Source of the DNA: Acanthornis magna
Taxonomy: Eukaryota > Chordata > Aves > Passeriformes > Acanthizidae
DNA: 64,000 nucleotides
Assembly: GCA_036785705.1 (NCBI GenBank)
Contig: JAWUZG010000001.1
Location: 2,914,001-2,978,000 of the forward strand
Reading direction: 5' to 3'
Shown piece by piece: positions 1 to 14,300 of this stretch. The first letter of the stretch is position 1. Every line of letters starts with the position of its first letter. A program made the position numbers and the translations under genes. The notes below the pieces were generated by a model. It saw only the letters and a list, made by a program, of their open reading frames with translations. It had not been told where the DNA came from and did no database searches.

Positions 1-2812
1 TCCCGCCATTCCTTTAGCATTTGCTGAACAGTGTGGATTCATTGACTCTGTCCACACTTCCTACCAATATAAAACACCACTGCTCTGCAGGATACTGTCT
101 GCAACAGGCTTAGAACTTGCTGCATAATTTGGCCTAATGATTAATTTTATTTCATTTTGTGCAGCCCTCTCTTTCCACCTGGAAACAGAGATACTGCAAC
201 ACTGCCAGGGCATCTCTAAGAATCACCGCTGCTCCAGGCACTTCTAGCACCTGCTTTTTGTGAACTCTTAGGTGCACATTACATCAATACTTATTTTTGG
301 ACTAGAGGCCCACAGGGAGCCCCTGGAATAATATTTTTGCAGTAATTCAGGATTGAACTCCCTGTGGTTAGGATATACAAAGATATTCCAAGGATGGCAG
401 CGATTTGTGCCTTCTGCACAGTGTTTCTGAAACCTCAAAATGTCTTTCCCTCAGCAATTTAAAGGTTGCTGTTGGCTGTGACTGCAGGGGAAAAGACATT
501 ACTGTTTCTCTGAAGAAGTTAGTTGTAAACATTAAAAAAGATTCAGTAATTTCTCTAAGGGTAGGCACCAAACATCATAAAAATATTGACTGAGCTTATG
601 CAAAGCTTTTCTGCTCTTTGTTGGTTATAAATAAAATAAAGGTACCCAGATTACATTTCATAATAGAAGACAGGTGAGCTGAAAAATTTATAAAGGTGTG
701 AGAGTATTAAGAATGATAATTTTTGGTTAACATTTGAATGATGTGGCTCCATTATAAACCATTAAATGCAAGATGCAAATGAATGCATCTGAAAAGAGAA
801 CTTCATGTTTGTGGTTTTACTGTAATCGAGCACAGTATGTATTTGAAGAAGTTGTTAGGGAAATGAAGGTTTAAGGCTAAATATGACTGTTCTGCTGAAA
901 AGCTCAAAAATGTTGTAATCGAGTAGAGACAACAGGTCCCTAAACAAATAGGAACCTCAGGGTACTCTTTGGGGGCATGTGAGACCACAAGATCTTGAGT
1001 AATCAGGAGCTTCTAAGGCAATGAGAAGAGCCCCGCAAAATTGGTTTTGTGCTATTGATGTTTGCTGTAGAAAGTCCCAGTTCATTCTATATCTGACATG
1101 CTCAACACTCTCAGAGCTCCAAATTTTCTCCCTCATCACGAAGTTTTGATGACAAGGTGCCTTAAAAGCCATCGGTGCTCCTGGAAGAAGGGAAGAGACA
1201 CCACTGCCTCTCCTGTGGCCAACGAGAGGCCAGCGCTGGCCCCTCAGGTCACCTTTCCCAGGGGTGGCTGTGCCCAATGTCTTGTCTGCTGAAATAAAGT
1301 AGCTGTGTTTGAGGGACAAAAATGGCACTGGCTACATGCAGAGATGGAAAAACGCAACCCCAAAGCCCCAAAACTGCTGGAATCAGGACGACCAGCAGGG
1401 TTAGGGGCATCTGGCAGAGCATCAGGCGGGAGCTGTGGGTGATAGGAAATTCATTAAATACCGTGACAAGTGGTGTTCAAAGACAGGAACGGTAGAGTGT
1501 CTCCTCCCAGGCGAAGCTGGAAGATAAATATTGCCCCATGATGAGTAAGTGAGGTCATGGGAAGGCCTCCCCTGGCAGATCTAGTGACAGTGCTTCGAAC
1601 ATAAACATTTGTGGGGATACCTTTAAATGCTGATGCTTTCCTCCTCTCTGGGAAAACACTGAAAATAGCATTTTCTAGCCCAGAGCCACTGAGCAGGAGT
1701 AAGCAATCTGTTGACATTGTATGTTAAAAGCCACAATCTGTATCTGGCAAGCGAGCAGAGGTTTTGAAGTTGGAGCTGAACGAGCTGAGGTAAATAGGCA
1801 GGAATGGGTGCTTTGGTCTTTAATTTGTATTCAGTTTTAATAACATTTAATTGATTTTTGAAGTATTTTTGGAGCTTTCAAATAATTCGTAATGGTCTTT
1901 CAGAGCTTTAGATATAGAGCATCATATTTCCAGTTAAAGATTCATTATTTAATTAATGCAGCTCAGTCAAATCCTGATAAATACGAGCACCATCAGAGCT
2001 ATTTTTGTTTCCTGATTCATTTCTCCAACAGGACTGAGGAAGCATGGCCTTGAACCATGTTTCTAATGGTGAACTAATTTCCTGCTGAATAAAAACAAGG
2101 AAGAGAATTATCTGCATATATTCTAGCAAGGATTCTACCACATAATACAGAAATTAATAATATCATTACATTTCTCCCCCTTCCAAACACCTTACTTGAC
2201 TTTACTAAGCCACACACCCTGAAGTAGAAAGCAAAACATTGAACAGAAATAGTAGCTAACATATAAAAAGAAGATTAAGAAAAGAAGAATAACATTCTTA
2301 GCTCTGTTTCAGCTGTAGTGTTTTTATAACCGAAAATCAACCTCTGTTTCTAAACAATTTATATGCTGTTTGGCTATTAGCATTGCTGCCATTTAAAGCT
2401 CTCTCTTTTTTCTTCCCTCTCCTCTCACCCTCAGTATTTCATTTTTATACCTGTCATGAAATGGTCAGGGTCGGAAGTCAGCACAGAGTGCATCATTTGT
2501 ACATTGTGTCTCTTTTCCTCATGTGCCTCTGCTGCCAGAGAAATTGAACTTTCGTCCATTAAAAATCCATTTATTGTGTCTTGACTTCACTGAACTAAAG
2601 AACAGGACATTTCATCAAACAGTACAGTTTAAAATCAAATTAAATTGTACTAGAACCCAGAAAATGTGACATGATAAAGACCCCGGCCATTTAAAAAATC
2701 TTTTTAAAGACCTTCCTGATTTCACTTACTGGTACTTCCACATGTCCTTTAAAGTTCAAACTGGTCAGTGATGCAAGGACTTGCCATGGAACACCTAAAA
2801 GGACCCATTTTG

Positions 2813-3066
2813 TCTCTTTTTCCCCCTTTCTTCCTTTTCTTTCTTTCTCCTTCTTTTTCTTTCTTTTCTTTTTTTCTTTCTCTTTCTTTCTTTCTTTCTT
2901 TCTCTCTCTCTTTCCTCTTTCTCTCTTTCTCTTTCCCTCTTTCTTTCTTTCTTTTCTTTCTCTCTTTCTTTCTTTCTCTCTCTTTCTTTCTCTCTCTTTC
3001 TTTCTCTCTCTCCTTCCTTCCTTCCTTCGTTCCTTCCTTCCTTCCTTCCTTCCTTCCTTCCTTCTT
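2813..3066 (+). repeat. (CTTT)n/(CTCT)n/(CCTT)n polypyrimidine satellite
   Basis: 254 bp of C and T broken only by one G at 3029, giving pure runs of 216 and 37 nt. It moves from CTTT and CTCT units to a clean CCTT array at the 3' end. The minus strand reads as Lys/Glu/Arg-rich open frames in several frames, which are artefacts. Confidence 0.98.
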
Positions 3067-6000
3067 GGAGCACTGTGTGTCTGAGTAACTCAGTAGCAAA
3101 CCCATGAAAATCAGGGGAGGCAATCCTTGTCCAGTGAACTTTCCTGATGGCCTTTCAGCTTGGTTAAACACATTCCCCCAAAAATGGGGTTTGCATCATA
3201 TGTTCTTCCGTAACAACCTGGTCCCTTTATTGCGATACGTACCCACAGCTTGTAGGGGAGAGCCTCCCTTAAATACGGTTCTTATCCTAGTTACAGTTTC
3301 TTCAATGTTGATGTGCCACTGGAGTCAGAGGAGCTGGAGCTTCGCAGATGGATTACAGAATTAAATTGTGCAACTCGCAGGGCTACATATGTGCAGAGTT
3401 TCTGGGAGTCCGGGAATGAAACCGGGGGCTGAGAAAACACCCGTCTTCCAGACCCAAGTGCACGGGCAACAGCTGGAATTTGCACGGCTCCTTATTCAAT
3501 TAATATTCAGAAGCCACTATTGCATTTCCCCGAGAGCAAAGAGACAGTAAAAGCAAGCTGCTGCGTCTGGCTCCACTGTTTGTCCTCCCCCTTACACAGC
3601 GTTGGGTTGTTTGGTTGGTTGTTGGTAGTGTTTTGTTTCTATTTTAACCTCTTATAAATATGTGTTACATTTGGCAAAGAGGCAACCGGGGACCGAGAGG
3701 AGAGCAGCAAAGTGGTGTTTCAGAAGCCAAGAGAGAAGCATGTTTGAAGTGAATTGCACCAGATTTTTGTTCAGATGGGAGACGCTTGATTTGGTTTTTG
3801 CTTGACTTGCTTCCATGCGTAGTGAGCTGCTGAGATGCTTGTTCGTAGTTAAGATCTTTCTAAGGTATGGTTTGGGTTTCCAGTCTAACCAACAACAAGA
3901 GGAAGGTTTGCTACAGTGATAAATATTTATCTGGATATAATGCTCGCAATGTTTTTCAAATGTAAGCAACAGATTAAATACAAATAAGTTCTCACTGCCT
4001 TTCATTTTTGAAAAATGAGGTATATCTTTTCACTTCTGGACTGTACTGTGTATTCTAAGTGGAAGCAGATTACGAAATGATATTTAGAAAACACCATTTA
4101 TAGACCCTTCTTTTGTTTACATGTACATAAGAGGTGTCCATTCTGTTTGTGTGCAGCAGGAACACAGCCAATATGATGGTTTTTCTGGCTCCCAAGCTGC
4201 TCAAACAGAAGATCAGGCCAGGGAACATATTCCCTTACGGTGCTTTCTGGACTGAGGCATGGTCTGGCCCTTGAACTCCATGTAGTACACCGGCTCCGGA
4301 AGAGCTGATTCTCTGGCAATGTGTTTTATTCCTGCTCAAGGCCAGCCCTGGAGAAAGGGAGGTGAAAGAGAGTTACTAAATTTCATAGCTTGTTACTTAC
4401 TGTCTTCAATGAGTGATTTCAGCCTAGAAATCATTTATCATTTCTTGTGAAGTATTGACAAGTGGCTGAAAGCTAAAAGGAGGTTGTGGAAGTCATTTTT
4501 AATTTGCAATCAAAATGAGAAGCTTTGGGGAATCTGGCTTCCTTCTTTTCCTGACCCACCAATATGAGGGCAGTGACAGTGGGAAGCCCTTCAGTATTTT
4601 TTCATATACTCTGTTTGTGATACATCACCTCAAACAGAAGCTTTTATTCATTTATTCCTTCATAGGCTGAGGAGATGCAGATCACTATTCTTGGCTTTAG
4701 TATTTGGCTTTTTGATTTCAGGATTTCCATGCACATCAGACGCATCATTTTAATGGCAAACTAGTTTTTTTCTGGTACCTCATCATGGTTTAAATAATTG
4801 ATTTTGGTTTCTATTTGTACCCTTTTTTCTATTTTGACAAATTACGATTATAGTGTTCAGTTTTATCATTGTCTTATAAATGCTATAACAACTGCTTGTG
4901 AATGCCCATAAGTTTTTATTGTTGCATGTGAATGTTAATAACAACATTGCAGAATGGCACAGAGAAGGTTTAGCAGAATGTTTGCATTTCCACTAGTAAA
5001 ATATCATACCATAGTACAATTCCTGGATAATAAAGCCATAGATTCTCTTATCTCTGTGTGTCATGGTAATGAATCATGTACAGAGCTTCTAAATAGAAGG
5101 TGTATGTTACATCCGTGATATGGACAGATAGAATCATAGCTCTTCTAGATATTGAAAGGTTATGATTCATCCAGAGCCTGAGAAAATTAGTGCCATCCCT
5201 GGAAATTCCAGCTCTTGCTTCCCACGATTGAATGGGTATTATGGGCTTCCTGATCTCATATTGCAGTATGTGTGTACTGAGCAAGCAGCAGGCACAGAGC
5301 TGAAGTGCAAAGTGTTGGGAGTTTAAAGCATTTTTGGGCTTGGAGGGATCAGTGTCTGTATCACCTTTTCTGGGTGGGAGAGTCAGGCTTCACTTATGCA
5401 TAATGGCACCACTAAGGAATAAATGATGTTATGAAGAAAAGTTTATATCAAGTCCTATTAAAAAAAAAATCCATTTCCTCCAAGGAAATACACTTTATTT
5501 CCTAAGTAATTTCCTCCCTCTCCAGCAAATTTTCTGCAGGATGCTGATATCTAGAACATTGAGTAATATAAGTTTGGACCTCTGGAGTAATCTGCTCCGA
5601 ACCCTAAATCAAAGCAGATCCAATGAGGTCAGGATGCTCAGGGACTTGTCACGCCATCACACACAAAAATTCCAGGAGCAAAACACCAGATTAATTCTTT
5701 TAATTTCCTCTTGTTAGTAATGTGTTGTTGTCATACTTTGCTTCTTTGTTTTAGTTTGAGAGGGTATTAATGCGTATCTGAATGGGATTAAACATGTATA
5801 AATCTTGCAGCAACCAATTATTTAGGAAATAGTTGTTTTCTTCAGCAAGAAGGTTTTACTCCTGCAAAACGCTCCTAGTATTTTTTGAAAGCTTAGTCAG
5901 AATCTTAGCGTTAAAATTAAGTAATGACATATATTTTGATAAAAATCTATCAAGCATTAATTTCAATCATTCTTTAGGAGAATGCAAAAACCTCAATGAG

Positions 6001-9000
6001 ACACCTAACCAGGAATAAAAGAACAAGTTCAGGCACTTAATGTGTTTAAAATTCCTGCTTATTTTGTTGAAGGTTGGCAGGAATATGGGAGAAGTGAAAA
6101 GCCTTGAGTCTGAACCAAACCTGGCATAGGAGAGGGGCGAGACGGCAAGGCAGGAGTAGGATGAGGCGCAGGAAACCATGGCACAGGTCCTGCCCTTCTA
6201 CTCCGTTCCCTAGAAAGCCAGAACTGTGACAAAACAGCCCAAAACAGCAGAGCCATGGGAGGTTGCCCCCTGCCTTTCACCTTTTATCTTCCCTGGCCCA
6301 CTGCAGGCAGCGGAGAGTTCAGTGTTTGTGTGGTTCTTCTCTCCTAGGAAATCTCAGCAGTCAGGAAAACAATCTTAGGTCTTTTAACACTAATGAAAGT
6401 TGAAGGCAGTAAACAAAATCATGGAGTAAATCATCCAGTGCTGACATGTCTTTTGGATGCAAAGAGCCTTTCATTCGAAGATGTGAAATAACATTTCCAT
6501 CGTGTTTTTGCTCGTCTGATAATTAGAAGTGATTTAGGACGGCAGTGAAGGTGCCTCTAATGGGCACCTTGTGGGTGTTAATAAAAGGAAGAATACATTA
6601 AATGTAGTGATTTGTGGTTGGGCTGATGGGGTTAATATTTTCTTAGAATATAGCCAGCCGTTTTTCTTCCAAGTAGCAATGTAATGTAATTATAAGTACC
6701 TTAGTAGATGGACTCAATTGCTCCTATCATGAAAATTAATTTCAGGAACATGCTGAGGCTTTCTTTCGTTTCTTCTTTATTTTCTACACTGTGCAGGGGG
6801 TAGCAGACACATACAAATGAAATTATGTTTGAACAGACCTCACAGAGGCCTGGCCAATTCCTGTGAATGATTGAAATTTAAATCTGTGGGAAAGGAGAGC
6901 ATTTCTTTTTAAATTCCTTGACATATTTTGCACCTGTAAAACTCCCAGTTTTCTCACATGCTCTTTCAAAGCACTTGACAAAGCTAGACAGATATCTCCA
7001 AATTATAAAGAGGGAAAAATGAAATATGCTGAGTTTTCCCAAAATGTTTCTCGGGCATAACTGAGCTATGATTGCAGCTTTTCCAATAAGTTTAGTCAAG
7101 CTTTATAATCAAGCTTCTTCAGCACATGTAAATGCTCTTGCTGTAGTATTTCTAAGCACTCGAATATATAAATAATATTAATAATAATCTCAATAATAAT
7201 CTTCTATGTTTTTCATTTTGATGCATGGCAAAATACAAAAAAAAAAGGGGAATTTATAGTCTTGGGTTATAAATTTCTAAATTTTTGTGCTAAGTGAAAG
7301 GCTAATATGTAGAACAGTTGCAAAGGTTTGAAAAGAATAAAAAGGACAAAAATCTATGCTTAGTGATATTTTGAGCTTTCACAAGTAACTTTAGCCTTGA
7401 AGAACTTAATGGAATTAAATCAAATAGGACACTCAGACATTGCTCTGAAAATACACACAAATATAGAGAGATATCAGCAACATGAAAGTGTTGGATTGCT
7501 GCTGTGTGGTTTGAAACCTTAATTACCAATACTCATTAGCAGATAGACATCTGACCCATTAGGATTTAAAGCAGCTAAAAATAAGGCTTAAACCCATGGA
7601 GGAAGAGAAACGTACAACAGAACGAAGTAATGAGTCTTGGTGTGTTTGAAGACAGTTTGTTGCATGCTTTTAAACCCAAAGCAGATATCCAGGATTAGGG
7701 TTTGTAGGTGTGAAAGTGGGTCTCAATTGAAGCTGATGATGTAAATCCCTATTTGGGCAGAATTCTGATGGAAGGTTTTGTATCAATTTTACAGACCTTG
7801 CATTCTTCAGAGAATTTGCTGTCTGTGCTTCCTAAGTATTAATATTTCCTGTTACTCTTATTGCAGGCTATAGAGTGTTAATGAAAGGGGAAGTCTGGAA
7901 ATTCCTTTCCCGAGAATAATTCGCATGGTGAGGGAGGGAGAAACACAAATATACTTGCAACACGAGGCAGAACTATGCTGGAGTTCATCATTCCCTTTCC
8001 TTTGGTTTTCTGGAGAGGTACTTAATGGTGTTTGAACATGACTGTATAGTGCCATTAATGTAACAATTTTCATTTGTACAGTGCAACACCAGAAAGATAA
8101 TCTCTGTGTTAAGTACTTTTCCTTTATAATCCCTGGAGAGTTAGAACTCTAAAAGCAAATATTGTATTTACCATAGACTGCAAAAGGGAAGAAATGAGGC
8201 TAAAATGCAAAGCAGCAGGGATAAAATAGAGTTTCTTTTGGATGTCTGCGGTGCTACCATGAATATACATGTACTCACTATTATGTTTTTTATATTTTCT
8301 CTAATTTGAAATAAACAACATGATTACAGATTAGATCAATCATGGCTTCAGTATTTCTGGCCAAAGCAAGAAAAGCCTGGATGTGCTAGCTAACAGTGCA
8401 ATCGAAGCAGAGATTGTTTCACTGTTGGTGAATTGTTTAAGGATTTTAATTTACAGTAATGAGTGTTGTTCTCTGCACTGTAACCTGGCTCCCCATGTCT
8501 CCCTTTGGAAAACAGTCACTGCTTGTACATACCAGTGGAATGATGATGCAAGGCACTAAACAACAAAACAGAGCAGTTTGAATGCTGCTGCCTGGCATCT
8601 CTTCCAGAATAGAACTGAGTGGCAAAATTGAAGCCTCGCTGTCCTTACTTTGATTTGCACAGGAGCTCTGGTGGGAGTTCAGCCACTGCTGGCGACTGGG
8701 GGATATGGGAGTGCCTTTCAGAATGCACGAAGTGAACAGATAATCAGTTCACTCCTTGGCTACTGGAAGGATTGAAGGATGACTTTTTCCTCCATATGAC
8801 TCGTGTGTTTCTTCTTAGGAAGTTAAGCAGAGGAGCAACAAGCGGTGGCAGCTGGAGAATATCACAGGTGCTTGAAAGCAATTTGACAAAAACAGTCAAG
8901 AGAAAAAGAGATCAACAGTTTACAGCACACTTATTTTTGGGTAATAGTTATTCAGACTGGAAGGGAGCTGCTGGGAATTCAAGCAGTGTTCAAAAATGAT

Positions 9001-11274
9001 AAAACATGGTGCTAGGAACCTGATGTTCAAATGCTTTGAAGTTGCTGTCACTTAATCTGCTTTCGGAATACTGCCCAGAAATGATGCAGTAATAAGGGCC
9101 AGCTGCCATGGTTGCCTTTCTTATTGGTGTATTTTTAATGGAATCATCAGATTAATGATGAACAAATGCATTAAATGCAAATAAAAGGTGTGTTAAAGAC
9201 AATTTAAAAGGGAAGTGTTGGGAAAAAACACCTGTGAATACAAAGGAAAGTAGGGGAATAGGGGATAGTGTAGAGAAGAAAATCTGGTCAAACTTACAGA
9301 AAGTTATTTGAATGTCCAGAAAAATAGGTTTGGTTGCTTGCTTCAGATGGAAAAATGATAGCTTTTCCCTTCAATTCCCTCCAGGGAATGGAAGCTTTCC
9401 ATGCTTTCAGTGCACATCTAAGGAGCTTGATGGACTTTCTCTTTGAGGTGCCAGGAAGCCTCGGCCACATGTCAGGGTTGTCTTTCTTGTGGGCAGCTCT
9501 GTTGGTATTGAGACTAAAAGTGTTATTCAGGCTATTATTCCTGCAATCCAAAACTAGAGATTTTTGTCTGAATTCAGGGACTCCTGCAATCAACTGGATT
9601 TTATTCTTCTTTTCAGGAGGCTGTTAGTTAGGCTGCCACTGCATGAAACCCATGCTTAGTTTGCTCGTTGATAGTTCAACAGTAATTGTATTTACGGTTC
9701 ATTTTGCTTGGATGCTTGTGACTCTAATCTTTCCACAGTGTCAGTGGTACAATTCAGCTCTGATGTACGTGTTCATCGTCCTGCTAAATGGAAAATCCCA
9801 CTGCAGTTATGATTTCTGTCATCTCTGTGAGAGCTAGGAGAAGGGATGTTGTGGATGTTCTGTGGAAAAAGAGTGGGTGGTATGAAGTAGAAATACAGGT
9901 TGTGACCAAATCCTCAATCTTGTCCACCGTGTAAGTGTAATTTAGATGTGAATCTCTATATATGTGAAACATTTAATCATATAGTGAACCTCTGCTTGCT
10001 AAAGGAGTGAGGTATTGGTTATAGAAACACCAAGGTGTTGCACAATCCTACTGGGAAGTGTAATAAATGACACAGAAAGCTGAAACAGTCAGACAAATCC
10101 AAGTAGCTGCGGTGTTACATACTTCTGTTTAATTTTTCAATGGGACACTTAGAATGACATCTTTTCTTTTATAAATGCCAAGGAGAAGGATTTTCATAGA
10201 AAGCACTGCAGAACAACACAAGTCTTCCATTTCACAGGACTTTGCACCAAGAAGAAATATTAGTTGGCTACTCAGAGGGAAGTAGAGCAGATGAATTAAA
10301 TCTTCATTTCATTTCTGTTGAGCTTCAGCAACTGAACTTTAATGCTTTTTAATTACATTCTGTACCTGGTTGGTGAGAGGGGCTATATTAAACCACAAAT
10401 ACCTTAACATCTGGGGCTCATTTGTTGCAAAATGAACACCATCTCCTTTAATTCCCTATTTCTCTCTCTGCTCTTACAATATTTGCCTTGTACTGATTCC
10501 CCTTGCTAATTGCAATCCATCCAGCGCTATATTGGAAAAAAACATTTTAGTTGCATGATTTAATGCTTTTAAGTTGTCTTGGCTTTGCTGACTCATTGGT
10601 CAACCTTGAAAAATCATAGCAGTGCAAACATTGCAATGCCAGCAGAGGACTAGCAGGTTGCGCAGGGGACTCTGTTACTGATTAGTGTCATTTTTTTTCT
10701 GAGTTGAAAGAGCTATTGTGTTTAAGGCCATGAGATTTAGAATTAGGAGTAATTAAAAACCAAGGCTGCTGCCTTTATATTTTTTTAAATATGAAGGGCC
10801 CCAGGAGTCTCTGTAGTCATTAGAAAATCCTATTCTTGTGCTAAGCCTGTCCTTATAAGCAGTTCTGTTGTTGCCTTTCCTGAATGTGAAGCAGGATCTT
10901 GTTGAGAGTAGATGATGACAGGGGGAAAATATCGTAAAGGCAGAGGAAAAGAAAGGTGATTTTGTGTGTTTGGGGGGCAGATATTTAGTGTTTGCGTGGC
11001 TGCTTTGTAATGTGTCCTTAGCAACTGGCTTTCTACTCTAATGGGAAAAATAGATGGTGGGAAAGCATTCAAGGAAAGTGGGTCACATTTGATCCATGAC
11101 CTAAAAGGAAAAGTGGGGGAAGGGAATAATCAGCTCAGATCATTAATGAGGTGAAAATTTATCCTTATAAAGCTCATTCATCGCACTGGGCAAAACTGTT
11201 CTGGTGTCTTGGCTGTGTGATAGAAAACGCAGCTCCCGCTCTCTCAAAACACAACAATTGCTCCGTGGCGTTGT

Positions 11275-11313
11275 ATTAAAAGAAAACAAAAAAAAAAAAA
11301 AAAAGAAAAAAAA
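11275..11313 (+). repeat. Poly(A) run A17-G-A8 preceded by ATTAAA
   Basis: An ATTAAA hexamer at 11275-11280 is followed 7 nt later by A17 (11288-11304), G, then A8. It could be the tail of a retrocopied transcript, but I see no recognisable transcript upstream and no target-site duplication. It may be simple A-rich sequence. Confidence 0.8.
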
Positions 11314-14300
11314 GTTGTTTGTTTTAAACACTCCAGCAACACAATGATTAGACATGACAGTTTGGCTGTGGGGCCTTCCTTTCAGTTCAGGAAAATGTAG
11401 AACAGAGCTGAGCTGTCCTTTCCTAGTAAAAATGAGGTCATTTGTAAAGCTTTGTGTACATTTCTGCAGCACTCGTGGAACAGAGCTCACAAAAACAGCT
11501 CTCCTGAAGCCTCACTCCTACCTCCACCAGTGCTCCCATTTTTAAGAAATGCAGGCCCATTGACCACATAAGATGAGGAATCAGAAGCTGTGATTTAGAC
11601 GAAATGGCTCCTCAAGGATGTATAGTTTTGATTTAACTGTCAGAGCGCTGCTGTTGCTGACTCCGAGCTTTTACAGCCGTGTGTGGCTACAGGGAAGCTC
11701 CTTGTAATCTGTTCTTTCTCCGTGTGAGCTGTGTATGTGCTCTGAAACAAGCAAAAGTACTCTGTCAGGCTTGATTATTCTCTCTGTTACATATACAATG
11801 TATTGTATACATTATATTCGCTAATCCCTGTTGTTCATAAAAATGCCCCAGGCAATTAAAATTTATTGAATAATAATTTATTTTATGTAAAAGCTAATAC
11901 TGATTTTCATGCCCAACAATTTTTCTCCTACCAATCAAATGCTATGTAGCTGCTAATATTTCAAGGTGGTTTTAATTAATGTCTCAGCCTAGTGCAAGTC
12001 TGTGGAAGAATGCATCATTGAATTAAATACGAAAGGATAGCAAGGCATCTACTGGATAAATGCCTAGAAAATACAGAGTAATGCAAGATGTGAGCTGGCA
12101 CATTAGATTGCATTCTCCTCTACCTTGAAACTTCAGGGAATACTGTCCATGCTGTCCAGGAAACCCCCCAGATTCTCTGACCTTCTTAGTAGAGCAGCAA
12201 CTGTTTCAGCCAACTGTATTGATGTTCAGTCCAATCATGGAAAGATGGAAGCTCAGAGAATTAAAGAAGCATTAAAGATCTTGGGCTCATTAATGAAGGT
12301 GCTTGGTAGAAACCAGTAAATTAAAAATTCCTGACTTTGTTGGCTAAGTGAACTCAGACCTGCTGTGTCTCCTTCTCCCCTTTATTTCTTAGCTATTAAA
12401 ATAGTCCGAGAGTGTGTCATGTTTCCTAACATATGAAAATAGTAGGAAAACATCTGGGCTTATTAATAAAATTAGATCTGCTACTTAGAAAGCAGGAAGC
12501 ACTTTTGGGGGCCTCTTGCAATGCAAATAGTAATAGTGGCTTTGGAAAGTACTTCTGCTGTATTTCATAATATTCAAATACTGTCTTTAAAAGAAAAATT
12601 AAAATTGCATCAAGTTAAAAGAAAATAATATTTCATGAAAGGGTTGTTGGGTTTTTTTCTTTAATAACATAATAGTTCAGCATTTATGTAGTGGTTTCCT
12701 CTGAGTGTTTTAGAATGCTTTGTTGGGGTGGGATCATAACTCAAAGGTGAGGGAGATAAGCACAGCAAAGGAAAGAGACTCACAAAAGCGTGTGGCTGAG
12801 AAACAGCTTTTTTTGTTGCATAGTTCTCTGCTCTTTACCATTAGACACACTTCCCAGCTTTGTTCTTCTATTAGATTTCTTCTTCTCTGAAGGATGGTTA
12901 TAGCAAGAAAACTGATGTGCCTTAAAATAATCTGTGAGTAATACCCCTCTCAATGAATTTGAAATTGCTTGAGTGAAGCTCCGTGCTCAGTGTTCAGAGC
13001 TGATCTGCTGCCCAGCTGGTCCCTGCCCATCCTGAGTGATTGTGTGGGCACAGGGCACAGATATCCTTCCCTGCCTTAGACCAGAATGAGCACAAATCCA
13101 CAGCTCTCCAGTGGTGGCAGTCAGAATGAAAATTCAGGCTTCGTCGTTTCGTTCTCCATATCTCTTACTTACAGTGACAAGCCCAGCAGGTTCAGCCTTC
13201 CAATCATTAAAATAAATGTTCATATTATTAAAATCCCATATTTGATGCTTGGATTCCCCTCGGTTTCTTGTATCAGGCAGCTGAGACCTGTGAGCCTCAA
13301 GTCTGTATTCTTCCTTTGCCAGCATCTTGGTCCCTCCACCTGCCCTGGGGCAGGCTCTTCCCTTTTCCCATCTGTTGAGCGAAGGTGCCGATGACCATAC
13401 AGAGAGGGTTTATATGGAAAAACTGTTGGAAAAGGGCTAGAGATCATAGGGAACCACATGGTGTTACTAATCCTCCAGCTTTCCAAAGACTTGTCATCAC
13501 AAATAAGAGTTTTCCCCTCTCAGGGGCAGGAGGGAAAGAGAAAAAAGAAGGAAAGAAATTAACCCTGTGGTGTGATGACAGAGATTTCTATAAATCACGC
13601 TGCATTTCACACTGCTGCTGACAGCCAGCCAAACCTGAGCTGGCCAAGTTTCCACAGGTCGAGCGTGTTACAGGGAGCTTAAAAATACATCCACGACTGT
13701 TTAACTACCTTTCCTCTTGCATGAGGGTATTGGAGTTAAGAGTCTTTGTAAATTATGGGGTGGCCAAAATCACGTGGATGGTATTCCTGTTTTTTTCCCA
13801 TCTCCTCTTTTCCCACTTCTTCTGTAAAAATGCCAGCAAGTCCCTAAGACCTGGGTTCATTTTTGCTTGTGAATAAAACCTCCAGAGTGAATAATTATGC
13901 ACTAGGATAAAATTTTGTCCAAAGGCTACAGTTTAGAAGTTATCCTTTTAATTTTTTCCTACTACAGTTATGATGACCTTAAAAACATGGGGTGTTGGCA
14001 ACTTTTCAAGCTGAATTTTCCTTCCATTTGGCAAAACAGTTCCAAATGGCAGCCCTCTTTTGTTTTCCCAATGCTGCGTTTGCACAGAGTGCCCTTCAAA
14101 CTCACAATTAAAAGATCTTTGAAGTCGAAAGTGTCCTTCTAAATGAGTGCCATATGACTTGGGCAGTCTGTGTGCGCATGTATGTGCTGCGGCATCTTTT
14201 TGTTAGGATTTTTCAGGGCATGTTTATTAGGAGTTTTTTCTCATTTTGTTTGTTCGAATGATGCCTTTAAAGGGGGGAGTCACTCCTTTCCTAATTATGT

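Noticed and set aside
2749..3171. Lys/Glu/Arg-rich open frames of 92-140 codons on the minus strand
   Set aside because: They are translations of the polypyrimidine satellite, open in several frames at once, with no non-repetitive domain.
5125..5160. GATAGAATCATAG resembling a CR1 3' tail
   Set aside because: The flanking sequence lacks the TTGGAAGGGACC landmark, so it is probably coincidence.
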